From positions 17,943,061 to 18,007,060 of the forward strand of contig CM038912.1 in assembly GCA_021904315.1 (NCBI GenBank): DNA of 64,000 bases, read 5' to 3'. The position numbers were made by a program, and so were the translations under genes. The notes below the pieces were generated by a model. That model had not been told where the DNA came from, did no database searches, and saw nothing but the letters and a program-made list of their open reading frames with translations. Of this stretch, positions 24,456 to 36,949 are shown in pieces. Origin of the DNA: Sphagnum magellanicum (Eukaryota > Streptophyta > Sphagnopsida > Sphagnales > Sphagnaceae). Within the stretch, counting starts at the first letter, position 1; the number at the start of each line of letters is the position of its first letter.

Positions 24456-25626
24456 GAAGATGTTACTAAGGTGTCCGGTTATAGGTGATGCTCGGTAGTA
24501 GGGCAGGAAGTCATGCTTCTCCTGCAACGTGAGTGTGAACAGATGTCAGCATTCAATGGCTGATCAGGTTTATGAATATGTCAAAAGTGCATCATCAATG
24601 GGGCCATTATTGATATTAGAGTGAATACATATACCTGTTGATATCACAGTTCATAACATATATGTTGATACCCAATGCATACCCATTCCATATTCTCCAA
24701 TTGTATATATCATACCATACTAGTGTGGCCTGTGCTGTTGGCCCAAGTGTTACCACGTCCTCAACTGATTTTTCCTTCCAAAACCTGGTTTTTTGGGAAT
24801 TTATTTCAATTTTCAGCAGAAATGACTTCAAAATTAATATCTCCCACATTCCGAATCCAAATCTTACCAAATAAATTCCATTAAATCCTGCTCATCAATA
24901 TCTTTCCAACGACACCAAAGGCACATTCCAATTCCTCTGAAATTTTCAGCTACCATTTAATTTAACTTTTCAGTGAAGAAATCATTCAATATTCAAGAAC
25001 TTTTGCACCGCAGGTCCAAACGCTGTGAAACCAAGCCCATGCACCCCTCCTCCTCAAGAGCTTTCCAAAGAGACTGAAGAATGTGATCTGAAGCATCCCA
25101 GTTCAGTGGATCTCGTGGTACAAAACAAAACAAACAAACTACCATCCTCATAGATAGATATATCACATCTTATTATCCATATCCATACGGTATAATTTTT
25201 TTGGAGAACCCTATATACCAGTATCAGTCCTGTATCACAAAGTGGTGATACTAGCAAATACAATAAAGGATATTATTATCTTAAACACTAGGAAGTATGC
25301 TAATGACCTAAATAATTCTGCTTCTTTAATTGCATGGGTTCAAACTTGACAGGAACAATAGATTTTTTTAAAAAAATTCCTTAGTACCTAAAGGTCAGAG
25401 AATTCAAAATTGAATTAAAAAGCACACCCAATTGGTCTGCCATGATGTTTACAGGATAACCAGAACAAGCAATTGCAATATTCACCCATTACCTAATGTC
25501 AAATTATCATTTTAATATAATATATGTCACAATAAATATCACATATTTTATATTGTAATGAATGAAACGACAAAGTTTATGTCACAAATGTGTCGTGAGC
25601 CCTGACATTTTGTGTGAGAAAAATCA
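24456..25626. other. Intergenic, no gene supported
   Basis: No supported coding sequence was seen. The stretch 25500-25626 contains repeated TTTATGTCACAAATGTG and TTTTGTGTGAGAAAAATCAC words and probably belongs to the CACTA-like terminus described separately. Confidence 0.45.
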
Positions 25627-25641
25627 CATTCTCTTGTAGTG
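25627..25641 (-). mobile_element. CACTA-like element terminus
   Basis: On the minus strand this reads CACTACAAGAGAATG, which matches the conserved CACTACAAGAAA-type terminal motif of plant CACTA (En/Spm) transposons. The element would extend leftwards, where short subterminal words (TGACATAAACTTTG, TTTGTGACATA) occur. No second end or transposase was identified, so a deletion derivative or solo end is likely. Confidence 0.45.
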
Positions 25642-26399
25642 GAGGGACATGTGCAACACACAATGCTTGGAGTAAAAAAGGATTTTACAACAAAATTGTT
25701 ATACATGTTTGCTTTTATATCTAGTTTATAGCCAAATTTGGCTAAATTTCTTGTGAGTGATCACCACTTTGGCTACATCACAATATTGAAAAAAGAACAC
25801 TCCCACCACCACAGCTTCAAGCCCTCAGGTACACACACTATTAGAGCAGCTCCACAAATGGCTTGCACAACCTATTTTGGGTGAATTAGGGCACTAGGAG
25901 CAACAATGGAATTTTGGGGTGGATGCCACCAATGGGGCATGAATTGTTGTTGCCAAAATCTGCATGATCTTTAAGCTTTCATCCTAACATCTTATGATGA
26001 CACAAATTTGATATTTCTTTTTCTCATCTTGTTAGTCTCATACAATGCTTTTTTCTTCAATTTTTTTGATGGTGCTCACGTGATGATCATCCATAAGAGA
26101 AATTTAGCCAAATTTGGTGATGTTCAAAATATGAAAGCAGAAAAATCTTAAGCACCCTTCCATGTTGTAGGCAAATGCGGTGAATTTTGGCAATTTTTCA
26201 GAATTTGCACTTTGCATGGATACTCTCATATTTGGCCTTGATGTCAAAAAGGCTATTCTCCACAAAGTTTCAACCTCCTTGAGTGACTTCTTGCTCAATA
26301 AAAGCTGGTCTACTACATTAGCACACACACATTGGGAATTCCTACAATACTGACCAAATGAAGGTCCACGATTTCATGAACATGGATATGTTGATGCAA
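25642..26399. other. Flank, possible downstream part of PPR relic
   Basis: A string AGAGCAGCTCCACAAATGG at about 25843 resembles ends of some plant MITEs, but no matching opposite end was found. A minus-strand open frame of 74 codons at 26328-26104 follows the PPR relic in direction but shows no clear PPR repeat. Confidence 0.35.
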
Positions 26400-27391
26400 T
26401 GCTGAGGCCTTTTGCCCTTGCCACCACATTTCACATATCCCAAAACCATGGCATTTCAAGCAACCACATTGTGTGCGGGAAGACTAGTGAGCAGTTTGCA
26501 AGCATCGTCTATGCTCCCACCTTTGACATACTTTGTCAACAAGATCACTAATCCACAATGGCATTATGCGGCCACTTTGAATGATCTGTTGATGGACATA
26601 CCTGCCATCATCACATGCTGCTAGACTGGCACATGCATTTCAGAGTTCAAAGAAATTTAGTGACAACATCTGTTCGCAATTCTTCTTCTTGCCTTCATGC
26701 ATAAAGTTCCAATACCTTATGCCTGTCCTCTGTTGCTCAGAAGTCCACAAAACATGGTATTCTGAGGAACTTGTGCTCATTATATTGAACATTTTCCAAG
26801 CATCCTCTGTGTTCCCATATAAATGGCCTACATGCCCACAAGGCTATTACCCAACTAGATATCTGACTCACAGCCAATTTGTATATAGTGCATGCTGCAT
26901 TCAAGTGCCCCTCAACTAGCACATGCATTAAGCACCCTACAATAGTGAAGGAGACTGGTTCCATGCTTTCACATTGCATTTGCTTGATTGAAATCTTTCC
27001 AAAGCCTTGCACAGATTCAGCATGTCAAGAATCAACGCACTCCATGTGATCACATCATCGCATCAGGGCATTTTGTTGAGTGCTTTCAACTTTCAAGGCA
27101 TCCTCAGTGCTCGCACATTTGCCATACATGTATGTCAATCAGGGTAATGCCCCCATGGATGCATCTGACCTATATACATGCACATCTATTGAGCAACCCC
27201 ACAAAGGTGACAATGGTTTGCTCCACCCCCTTGTATGTCCGATTTGATGAAAAAGCTCTAATGTCTTCCATTCTTCCACCTGGGGCATACATGTCGATGA
27301 AGCTATTACTCATACGGGCATTGGATTTAGGCTGCTTTGCATAACTTGTATTTATTGTTTGTTCATTAAAGTTATCCCTAAAGTTAGGCAA
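26400..27391 (-). pseudogene. Pentatricopeptide repeat (PPR, PLS-type) relic
   Basis: Minus-strand fragments, in order, are NSFIDMYAPGGRMEDIRAF (about 27305-27240), TIVTFVGLLNRCACI, ALERFQSSKCN, NACASLAACDDGRYVHQQII with QSG (about 26640-26575), VKGGSIDDACKLL, SLPAHNVVA, then a stop and NAMVLGYVKCG (about 26530-26430). These are the recurring 'xALIDMYAKCGxxEDA', 'VTFxxLLNACA' and 'GRxVHxQIIxSG' blocks of PLS-class PPR proteins, which normally edit organellar RNA. Stops and frameshifts occur every 40-70 codons. No intron is seen, as is usual for PPR genes; the copy is dead. Confidence 0.8.
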
Positions 27392-27730
27392 TTAGGAGTC
27401 AGCCAGTTTCGACATAATAAGGCATCAAATGCATAACTGGGAATGAAATTCTACAAAACGAAATAACTGGGACCCAAACTAGTTTCTCCACCAACTTTGG
27501 TAGTAAACTGAGTTTCATCCCCTCTTTCCTTTTTTCTGAGCGCCTCCGCCGCTGCTACATATCTTTTCACTGTTCCTACCTGTACAACTATTATAATGGG
27601 AAAAATCCTCAAACTATTATAATTTGTCTCGAACCTTGAGATTTAATAAAATTTCCTTACTTTGCAGATACCACTGAAAGAGGGGATAAGGGGTGAAAGA
27701 GAGGGTGACTTTGCCGATAACTTTATTATT
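27365..27730 (+). mobile_element. MITE family A, copy 2
   Basis: It begins ATTAAAGTTATCCCTAAAG and ends GATAACTTTATTAT, with the same interior as the copy at 2533-2924. It faces an inverted copy 443 bp away (28174-28560). Non-coding. Confidence 0.75.
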
Positions 27731-28173
27731 GAAGAACTCATTACTCATGTACTCAAAGTTTGTTATCATTTTATGTTCTCTTAATATTACATTTTCAACC
27801 AACATTTGCACAATTTTATATTGCACAAAATTCTTGATCAATGATGATTGTTATTATTCAAAGGATTCCAACCTTTTTCATTTTCTAAGAAATTCTCAAA
27901 GCTATTACACATTGTTGAGGATGCTGAAAATGATTACAGGAAGGAGCTAATGCCATGATCTACTGAGGAGACTTTACATTTGTAAATCAAATTTAAATTG
28001 TTTTGTATTCAGGATTAATTTCCTTTTTCCATTACAGAGTTTTACAGGTGGGGTCTTCCCAAGAAATTGTCATAATAACGTGTTACAATTCCCCCACTAA
28101 TGAACATAAAGTAACATCACAACAAATATTGGTTGCCAAATCAACCGACGTCATTACATTTTTTCACTTTATG
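27731..28173. other. Spacer between two inverted MITE copies
   Basis: AT-rich sequence without a recognised gene. It would be the loop if the flanking inverted MITE copies paired in RNA or single-stranded DNA. Confidence 0.5.
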
Positions 28174-28560
28174 TTAGAGTTTTCAGAAAAGTAACCATGT
28201 CTTCACCTTGTCTTTGGGCCTCCTTTCATCCCCTATGCCCTCTTTCAGTGGTATCCGCAAAGTAAAGACATTTTAATAAATCTCAGTATGAAACGCTGAG
28301 ACTAGTTATAGTAGCTGTACAGGTAAGAGCAGTGAAAATATGTGTAGCAGCAATGGAGGCGCGCAGGAAAAAGGAAAGACAGGGTGAAACTCAATTTACT
28401 ACCTAAATTGATGGTTTTCTGAGTTTCACAACCCCCCACCACCCCTTCCCTTGAATGCTAATGTACTTTTCTGCAGGTTTTTTTTGAATCTCACCCTGTG
28501 TATGACCAAACTCAGGTTCTGGTACTGTGTTTTTTCTTACTTCACGGATAACTCTATTAT
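28174..28560 (-). mobile_element. MITE family A, copy 3 (inverted)
   Basis: Read on the minus strand it starts AATAGAGTTATCCGTGAAG, which closely matches the left ends of the copies at 2535 and 63696. It continues with TTTCCTTTTTCCTG, CTCCATTGCTGCTACA, TTTACTTTGCGGATACC and ACTGAAAGAGGGCATAGGGG. The other end (plus 28174) is TTAGAGTTTTCAGAAAAG. Confidence 0.75.
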
Positions 28561-28911
28561 TTCAACCTTTTTTTTGTGAGTATGGTACTAAATTCATTTT
28601 ACTTGCTTAATTTACTCTAGTTCAATTTGTTTTCCATGCACATTGGCCATGTACAAAAGTGAGGGGTACAGTGAACCAGCACCCACCAATGCACCATGAA
28701 GGATGAATGATAAGTGGTTAGGAAACAGTTTTCTGTTGAGTTCAATTTCCGTAGCTAACCATGATGGTTAGCTCAATTGCTTCTTTTTTTCCTCCCTACC
28801 TACTAACAAACCTGTTAGCAGATTGCTAGTAGTTAGGTACTAAAAACAGCCCTCACCTATTTACAAACCATCAATTAACCTAGTAGTTACCTATTTTCGT
28901 ACCTATCTCCT

Positions 28912-28918
28912 TATATAT
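28912..28918 (+). promoter_or_regulatory. TATA box-like TATATAT
   Basis: TTATATATGAGG lies 88 bp upstream of the ATG at 29000, in a plausible core-promoter position for the small open frame that follows. Motif evidence only. Confidence 0.25.
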
Positions 28919-28999
28919 GAGGCCTATTTCCTACAAAATTTGTTACCAAGGTGAAACCAAATATTAACTCAGTTGAAGTTCATCCATAACTGAGTAATA

Positions 29000-29395
29000 A
29001 TGGATGGTGCCCTGGTGGGTGCTTGTACAATTCTTGTCACCATTTTCTTGATTTTTTTAGCCCTGATTATATTTTTTGATGTCTACTGGAATAGATTTGA
29101 TGAATGTATAGCTGAATCCCATGGTAACCTATTTATCATTGTAGATATACATTTTGAATGGGCAAAAAAAGTCTTGAAGAAGGGCTCTAAGATGCCCACA
29201 AAATCATATGAAATGTTAATGTTTAAAACTATAACACATATTTGCAATTTCAACACGTCATTCATCAAAAAAAATTTAAAAATTGCAAAAGAAAATGTAT
29301 CAAATGTGTATTGTAATTTTAGAGCCATGGTTATTCAACTATACTTTTTTCATTGTTTTAAAAAGTTTAATTGCATGACACATTTGAGGTCATGA
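29000..29395 (+). CDS. Hypothetical 131-aa protein with N-terminal membrane segment
   Basis: This is a complete ATG-to-stop frame. Residues 5-26 (LVGACTILVTIFLIFLALII) are strongly hydrophobic and would make a signal anchor; the remaining 100 residues are basic and soluble-looking, with repeated Lys and Cys. I do not recognise a family. A TATA-like box 88 bp upstream is the only supporting feature. The AT-rich surroundings and an overlapping antisense frame of 81 codons mean this may be a chance ORF. Confidence 0.2.
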   Translation: MDGALVGACTILVTIFLIFLALIIFFDVYWNRFDECIAESHGNLFIIVDIHFEWAKKVLKKGSKMPTKSYEMLMFKTITHICNFNTSFIKKNLKIAKENVSNVYCNFRAMVIQLYFFHCFKKFNCMTHLRS

Positions 29396-31855
29396 TCAAT
29401 GTTAGAAAGTCTCTAGGTACATTCACAAATAAAGGAGCCAACATATTGGGTGGACACTGCTTATTGTGTTTGAAGATTATGCCACACAAACACAATAATT
29501 TGAAATTTTAGTTTTTTTTTTTTATGTTTTCCATTATTTGCAAAGTTTCAACTATCAAAAAATGATGCAAATTTATGAAAAATTTCATTTCAATTTGTAT
29601 AATTTAAAACAATGTGGACATTATTTTTTCAATCTTTTGTCATTTTTTTTAAAAAATTCAAAATATGGACTTTTTTTTGTTATTCAAACATATTATTGAA
29701 ATCAAATAATATATTTGATAAGAAGAGCACCATGTGTTGTTTCTTTTAAGTTTATATGTTTTTTAAATATATAAATATAAAATATTTTAAACCCTAAAGC
29801 CCACAACATCCCCTGTGTATTTTGCAATGTCCTCCAACATTATATCCAATGCTTTCAATTTTCAATGTTTTGATGATTTCTATTGCTTGAAAAAAGAAAA
29901 TTTTCATGTTCAACTTAACACCTTTGGTGTTTCCAACATGCCTTTTTAATTCCCCTATTATTTCTTTATGTCATTTTGTTATTCCTTATCAACATTCTTA
30001 TCTTTTTGTTCTTCTCCATTTTTTGTCATTTGTGGTGTTGTTTACTTTTTTTTTTGGTTGACAAAACTTAGATCATTCTCAAACCAAAAGATTGCACCGA
30101 TTTGAATTTTGACTTTAAAGATGTTTAAATTTGAAAACATTTGTTAAGTTGACATCCTATCTTAGGACCTTTTAAAAACTTGGCCTAACAACAAGCATAA
30201 TGGTTTAAAAGCTCAAAAAACTTTGAAATGATGTGTCAAATCTTTATTAACTCTAAATGTAATCAACATTGAAAGGGCCAATATATTCAATTGATGAGAA
30301 AATAAAAAGTAATTAGAGGGGGAAAAAAAATGTTTACCCATTTTAATGAAAGGGTGGTTAGGAGGGACAAAATAAAATGTCCAACCATCAAGTCTTGTGT
30401 CAAGGTGATATTAAAAGATTATCCAATGCCTTTTCCCACTAAATATAAATGAATTTGATGTTTATAATGAGTTTGTTAAATCTAACTAATTTCATTAACA
30501 TGACATTGATAAAAAATAATATAAACTTGTCAACTTTGATAAAAATGTTTTGATGGGTATATCATTTTCAAGGTTGATTTGAATATATTTTTAATTTTGA
30601 TTTAAAAATGTCCACTAAAATCTTATTAAAAAGTTCAAATTTAATGTTTTTATGTTTTAATATTTTATTAAAATAATAAAAATGATTAATGTAAAGTTAT
30701 TATATAATTATTAAATTCCAAATACCAAAAAATTGGTTATTAAAAATTTTTGTTCAATTAGTTTAATTTTATATTGAATTATTTGTAAATTTGAATTTCA
30801 ATACAAACCAAAAGCTACCAACATGTTAAATTCATTGTTACCACTTGTTGGAATTATGAACATTATGAAAATTAATCAATACCAAATCTAATAAAAATAG
30901 GATGTAAAATGTGGTTTAGTGGTTTGAAATACACCAAGACATGTTATTCCTTTCATCTAAAACAAAATGTTGAAATTAAAAATATCTAAAATAATTTGCA
31001 ATCATGATGTATAGGTCAAAAACTTAAATCATAATTTAATATTCATCTTTCAAACAAAAATAATGTATTATTTAATAGGGTTTAGGGTAACCCTAAACTT
31101 TAAAATGTAATTGTTCAATGAAAATATCAAACAAAAATGCACTTGAGTGTGAATCATGCACTCTTAAATAACAACATGCAAAAAAGAATCTTGAAGTTTT
31201 CAAAACCTTGGTGTGATACATAATGATACTAGGTTGGGAAACATGTGATTTATGAGTAACATGCAATTGATTTAACAAAAATATTAAATTTTTGAATAAT
31301 GTAAATTTTGAAATCAAGAGTTAAATTTTTAACATGTTTCAAAACTACATTAAAAAATGGGAATTTTATGTGATTTTAATTTATTTTTAAAACCAACATT
31401 TATGGTTTTTCAAGTTTTGCCCATTTCAATTTGCACCTAATTTGCAAATATTAATGATTTTTCCACAAATTAGATCAATTTTTTAAATCTTTTTTTTCCC
31501 CCCCCAACTTATTGGGTTTTTTTCTTTCTTATAAAGCTTATATGCCAACAAGTCATTCATCTTCCTATGCATTTAATTCAATTGATAACACACATCAAAA
31601 GAAAATTATAACCTCCACAACATATTCATGGGATGTAAAAAACACACATGTATTCAGTTAATTCTAGATTAAATTGTCAATTTTAAACTTTTTCTAACCT
31701 AGTAGTTGGGATTAAGTCTGAAACAAAACATTGTTAACATTTTTTTGTTGGACCATTTAATAAAGCAAAAGATTATTAATATTTATTGTTGCATCATTTG
31801 GTGGCCCCCAAATGAAAGTTTCTCTTCAATTTTCCAACTTCCAAATGGTCAACAT

Positions 31856-31888
31856 TTAATTGAGGACTTTTCAAAAGTCCTCAATTAA
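31856..31888. repeat. Perfect inverted repeat, 16-bp arms, 1-nt centre
   Basis: The left arm TTAATTGAGGACTTTT (31856-31871) and right arm AAAAGTCCTCAATTAA (31873-31888) are exact reverse complements around C31872. It could form a cruciform. No gene is adjacent, so terminator function is not implied. Confidence 0.95.
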
Positions 31889-34800
31889 TTAAACACTAAA
31901 TGATTTAATAAATTCATATATTTTCAAAATTATTTAAATAATTTTTATCACTATAATTTAAATGAAAATTCAACCAATCTTTGTAGAATAATCAATGAAA
32001 TTTGAAATTTTTTCTATCAAAAAAAAATCTTAAATATTCCAAAAAACTATGTATTTTCCTTCACAAAATTTTGTTATTTGAAAAAATAGATTTGAAAATT
32101 ATAATTTTTTTGCAAATATTGTAAATAGTGTCAAAGATGCCAAGGTATAAATTTTGAATAGAAAAGTGACATTCATTTACAATAAATTATGCAATAAACA
32201 AGATGAATTGTTTTTTAGATAGTCATATTTGCAAAAGGGACAAGGATTTTCAAATGAAGTTTTAAAAACATACAAACCATTTTATCTCATGAAATCATGT
32301 TTGTTTTATAACAACATTTTAATCTTCTATTTCATTTTGTAATGTTAATAATACTTTTGAATGTTTTTATTAGTTTCAAAGATATTTAAATTTATATAAT
32401 AAGATATCATTAATTTTTATATTCTAAGTTTATTTAGGATTTATCATCAAGCAATGACATGTGTAATGAGGATAATGTTGGTCATCTACCCATATAATTA
32501 ATGATATTTAAATTGAATTTCTAATTAATGAATTTCCAAAGAAACTAACGAAAGGATCACTATTGATGACTTAATTGATGCAAATTTAATTGATTGTGAA
32601 TCTATAGAAAGATCTTTTTTATTCAATAGAAAATTCTTGCAAAAATATTTCTATATAATAAGAAAATTTGAATAATGAAACATATCATTATTTCAATATT
32701 TCATTGTTAACAAGGATTAATTTTGTCACAAGACATGCACAAAGAAATTTTAGTTTATTTATTCATATTATCTACACAATCATGTAATAATGATAAAATG
32801 ACATTTTTCATACAAATTTTTTCTTGTAAACACTCATAAATATTTATTCAATTTTGCTAGAGATTGATTTTAGGATATAAAAAATGTCAAATGTGAATTT
32901 CAAAAATAACAATATTCACAAATACACCTTTCCAACCATTATTTGATCAATGAATTTTTAATTATTTCATTTTCAAATGATTTTATCTTTTCCTTCATCT
33001 TGGTTAAATAATTTCACAAATATGTAGGTTTTAAATGCTTAGGTTACTTTTTCTCTTTTAAAAAATGAATATTCATGTCATTGAAAACATTCTTGTAAAG
33101 GCATAAATGGGTTGATATCATATAGCATGCACTATATAATAATGATGTGATGCATTTAATCAAATTATCAAAACACATTTCAAAATAATTTTGTAACCAA
33201 AATTTTTTAAACATAGGAAAAGAAGAAAATAATACATCTTTCTTTTTTTGGTCCATTAATTCTTTTGATCATTTCTTTTCACAAAATGCACACAAAATGA
33301 AGTGAACAATACTTGATATTTAACACTTTTAGTAAGTGAAAATCACAATGAAGGAGAAAAAATATGTTCATGCCCAAACATAGAAAACTCATTTCATGTT
33401 CATATGTCAATGACATGAAATGTTGAATAACCTTGATAAATATGAATTTCAGCCAAAGGGTAATAATGATATGATGCAATGTGTAACATGCAATAAATCC
33501 TCCTTATTTGCACCAAAACTAAAAACATTGAAAAACAAGGAAACAACAAATATCATTGTGGAGCAAGATTTTTTTCTAAAGTGTTGTTGAAATGAAAGAC
33601 ATTAATTCTTTCCTATATAAAATTGAAAATCCATTCAATGTATTTGAATTCAATGTGATTAAATTTTAATTCAATTCCAATTCAAAAATTGGATTAAGAT
33701 TCAATTGAATTGAATTCAAATTCAATTAAAGACAATTGGTATGCAAATTGGTGGAAAATGTATTCAATATCTTCTTGTGAATATGTTGTTAAAAAAAAAT
33801 TTAATACAAAAATATGAAAAGACACCTTTCTGTGCCTCTTCATTTGGGAACGAGTTAACAAATTCCAACTTGAAATCATCCAATGTACAATGACTTGAGG
33901 AACTTAAAGTTGTCCTACCTAAACCAACTTCTATGAATCATTGTCACTAAAATTAAATGTTTATTATAAGATGGGTCATATTTTGAATTTCAATTCATTT
34001 TCAATTCATTTAAAATATAGTTATGGTATTTAATAAACCAATACATGATTGCAACATGTAAAATGAATTCCTTGGAAAGAACTTTGGCACCTATGACTCC
34101 TTATTTCGTGAATGCACCACTTACAACAATTGTAAATATTTCATGTGTTTCATTGGATATCCAAATAATGAATATATTTTTTGTTGACATAATATGTAGT
34201 GAGAACATGTCCTACATAAACCTAAAGTATTTGTATTAACCCAAGCCATGCATTTGAAATTGTTTTCCTTAAATTGGTCAAATAAGTTTATGATGTTGTA
34301 ACAAAATTTCGAGTAAAGACATTCACTAATCTATTTTATTTCTCTCCCTCATCCATGATTCCAATATTAAGTTTAATCACTAGAAGGCCTAATCCTCTAA
34401 GTTCTATAAAACCTTTTTTGAGTATAAATATCAAAGCAATAGCTCCATGCTACTAACTAGATGCACTTTCAAATTAGACCCTCCCTTTGAATCCTGAAAA
34501 CTTTCAAGTCTATGCATTTTTTCTTGGCACATAAAATGTATACCTACATTGACATAACATGTTCCCACCAACTGAAATGTTACAACATTCAATCATACAC
34601 CAATTCATTCACAACTCTGTTTCACAAAGGCATGCACTACAAAGGTACAAGATGGAATAACATTAGAATTATGCAACAAAAAATGTTGAACATATGTTTA
34701 ATTTTTCTTTCTTTCCCTCATTTTAATGCATGGAACATTCTTGATGCATGATAAACATTCATTCTATGACACTCTTGAATTTGTTATCCTTTCAAATTTT

Positions 34801-36619
34801 CTCACACATATAATCAACTTTCCATAATCAATTTGAAAATACCATCACCCACCAAAAAATTAGACCCCATGCACACATTACATTCAAAATTCAAAATTCA
34901 AAATATGACAAGTTTGACTTGGACAAATTTCTCCATGCATTTCAAAGCCCAAAATCATGACATTCTAATATGAACTTCTAGGAATACATGTAGATAGTAT
35001 GTTAATTTTTTCTGGTCTATCCACTAGCACCCAAATTGAAAAAATATGATCATGTAATAAATGCCTCAAGTAGACTTTTGCACACAAGGTTAAAAACCAA
35101 CCACACATCTTGATCAACCCCACCCCCCTCCCCCCCCCCCCCCAAAATAAAACACCAAATTTTGGCATCACAATGTAACATTAAAATCAAATTCATTTAC
35201 AAACTTGGGCTCTACCTTGTCACACAGTACCAATGACAACGAAATGATGAAAATGATGAATTCAATGAATTGATGATGTGAAAATTAAGTTTCATTTGAA
35301 TGAAAATATTAAATGATGCTACACAAAAATGTAATTGAATTCAAAATCGATTCGATTTAGATTGAATTCAAATAAATTTGAATTCCATTGATTCAATTCA
35401 AAAACAAATTAGAATTAAATTAAATTAAATTCAAATTTAGTTGAAAATCAAAGAATGTTAATTAATGCACATGATATTGAAAATATGTTTGTCTTTTCCA
35501 TTGTTTGTGATTATAATGTTTTCAAAACAAGTCCACAAAACAACTTTCCATTCCATTTATAACATATTTTATATTAAAATCTATTTTGGTAGTTGAAATT
35601 ACTATTGGACTTTAAACCCATCTACCCCATACCAACTCTAATGTTGTCATCATCATTGGAATTTATTTGATGATCCACAATGGAGAAAACATTTTGATAA
35701 GAAAAACAACACTTCCAAAAAACCTTATGTATTTGATGATCCTTTTTGAAAGGATCAACAAAGTAGCAAAAACCCCCACATAACATTTGGCATGATAGAT
35801 TTTCTTTTTGCAACTTTTTAACCTAATAATAATAGTGCTAAATTCCATGCTTAATATTCTCATTGTTGTTTCACCATGAGAAATTTTAGACCACATCATT
35901 TGATTCACATTTACATCAACCAATTGATTATCATTCACCTTATAAAATGCCGATGTGATCAAGTTCATGTGTAGGGTTTTTTAAAAAAAAACAGTGTGTT
36001 TGTGTAAATTTCACAAATCCAAATCACATTATTTCATTCTAATAACTATTAAATTGTTTTAGAGACATCTTACACATGTTGAATAATTTGATTCTTATTT
36101 TCATTACTTTCCAATCCAAGTCTTTGATGTTTTAACCTTGATGTTGCTAAGAAATATTACAATCTAAACATAGTGGGTGCATGATGCATTGGTAGAGGTT
36201 TGTCAATGGTATCAACGGTAAATAACCTATCAATTATCAATTTTGCAAAGGAATGCAAAATTAAGGTGCATTTCCTATCTCCCATAGAAAAAAGAAGGTG
36301 GGGTTTTAGCATGATACAAAAATGAATTCAATATGTTGAATTCAAGGTAAAGTCAATATGCACAAACTAAGAAAAAACATAAGTAGTGCAAATTGAAGCA
36401 AAAATGACGCATGTAAACAAACTAAGGGTAACCTACACACAAAACACACCACAACTTGGACTTGGAATATTCACCATTTTTCTCCTTATAATATGCTAAA
36501 TGTGATTAACAAAAAGGACTACACCAAAATGGGACCAATCCTCAAGTCTCCCAAAAAGGAATAATTACTATTCAATTTTGCCAAATTATGAATATTGCAA
36601 ATTTGCAAGCTCATAATTC

Positions 36620-36949
36620 TCACACATGGATTCTAATGTAAAAACACTCATGTGCCAAAGTTGTAACCCTTGGAAAACCTTTCCAACACCACATTATACA
36701 TTCCATTTGAAAATCATTAGACATTTTAATGGTTAGTGCTAGTTCAACTTTTAGTCGTAACCTATATTTTTTTATCTTCAAATGGGGAATGTGACCCCAC
36801 ATAGGATATGTATTCTCCAAGACCTTTTCAATGTCTAAAGAAGGCTCAATTTGATCACCCAATGTTGCTCCAAAAATTTTTAACACCATAGGACTCCAAC
36901 TTCCAAAATGGGAATCCATTTGAAAATGTTGGGGTTCATTTTCCCCCAC
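36620..36949 (-). other. Protein-like open frame, possibly retroelement-derived
   Basis: A 109-codon frame contains MGENEPQHFQMDSHFGSWSP near its start and CWKGFPRVTTLAHEC near its end. I recall similar translated strings recurring as noise in plant genome annotations from dispersed retrotransposon sequence; that is memory, not a search. No reverse transcriptase, integrase or LTR was seen nearby, so I do not call a gene. Confidence 0.35.

Noticed and set aside
12924..25641. One CACTA transposon spanning 12.9-25.6 kb
   Set aside because: The left motif has a mismatch, the flanking triplets differ, and no CACTA transposase was seen inside.
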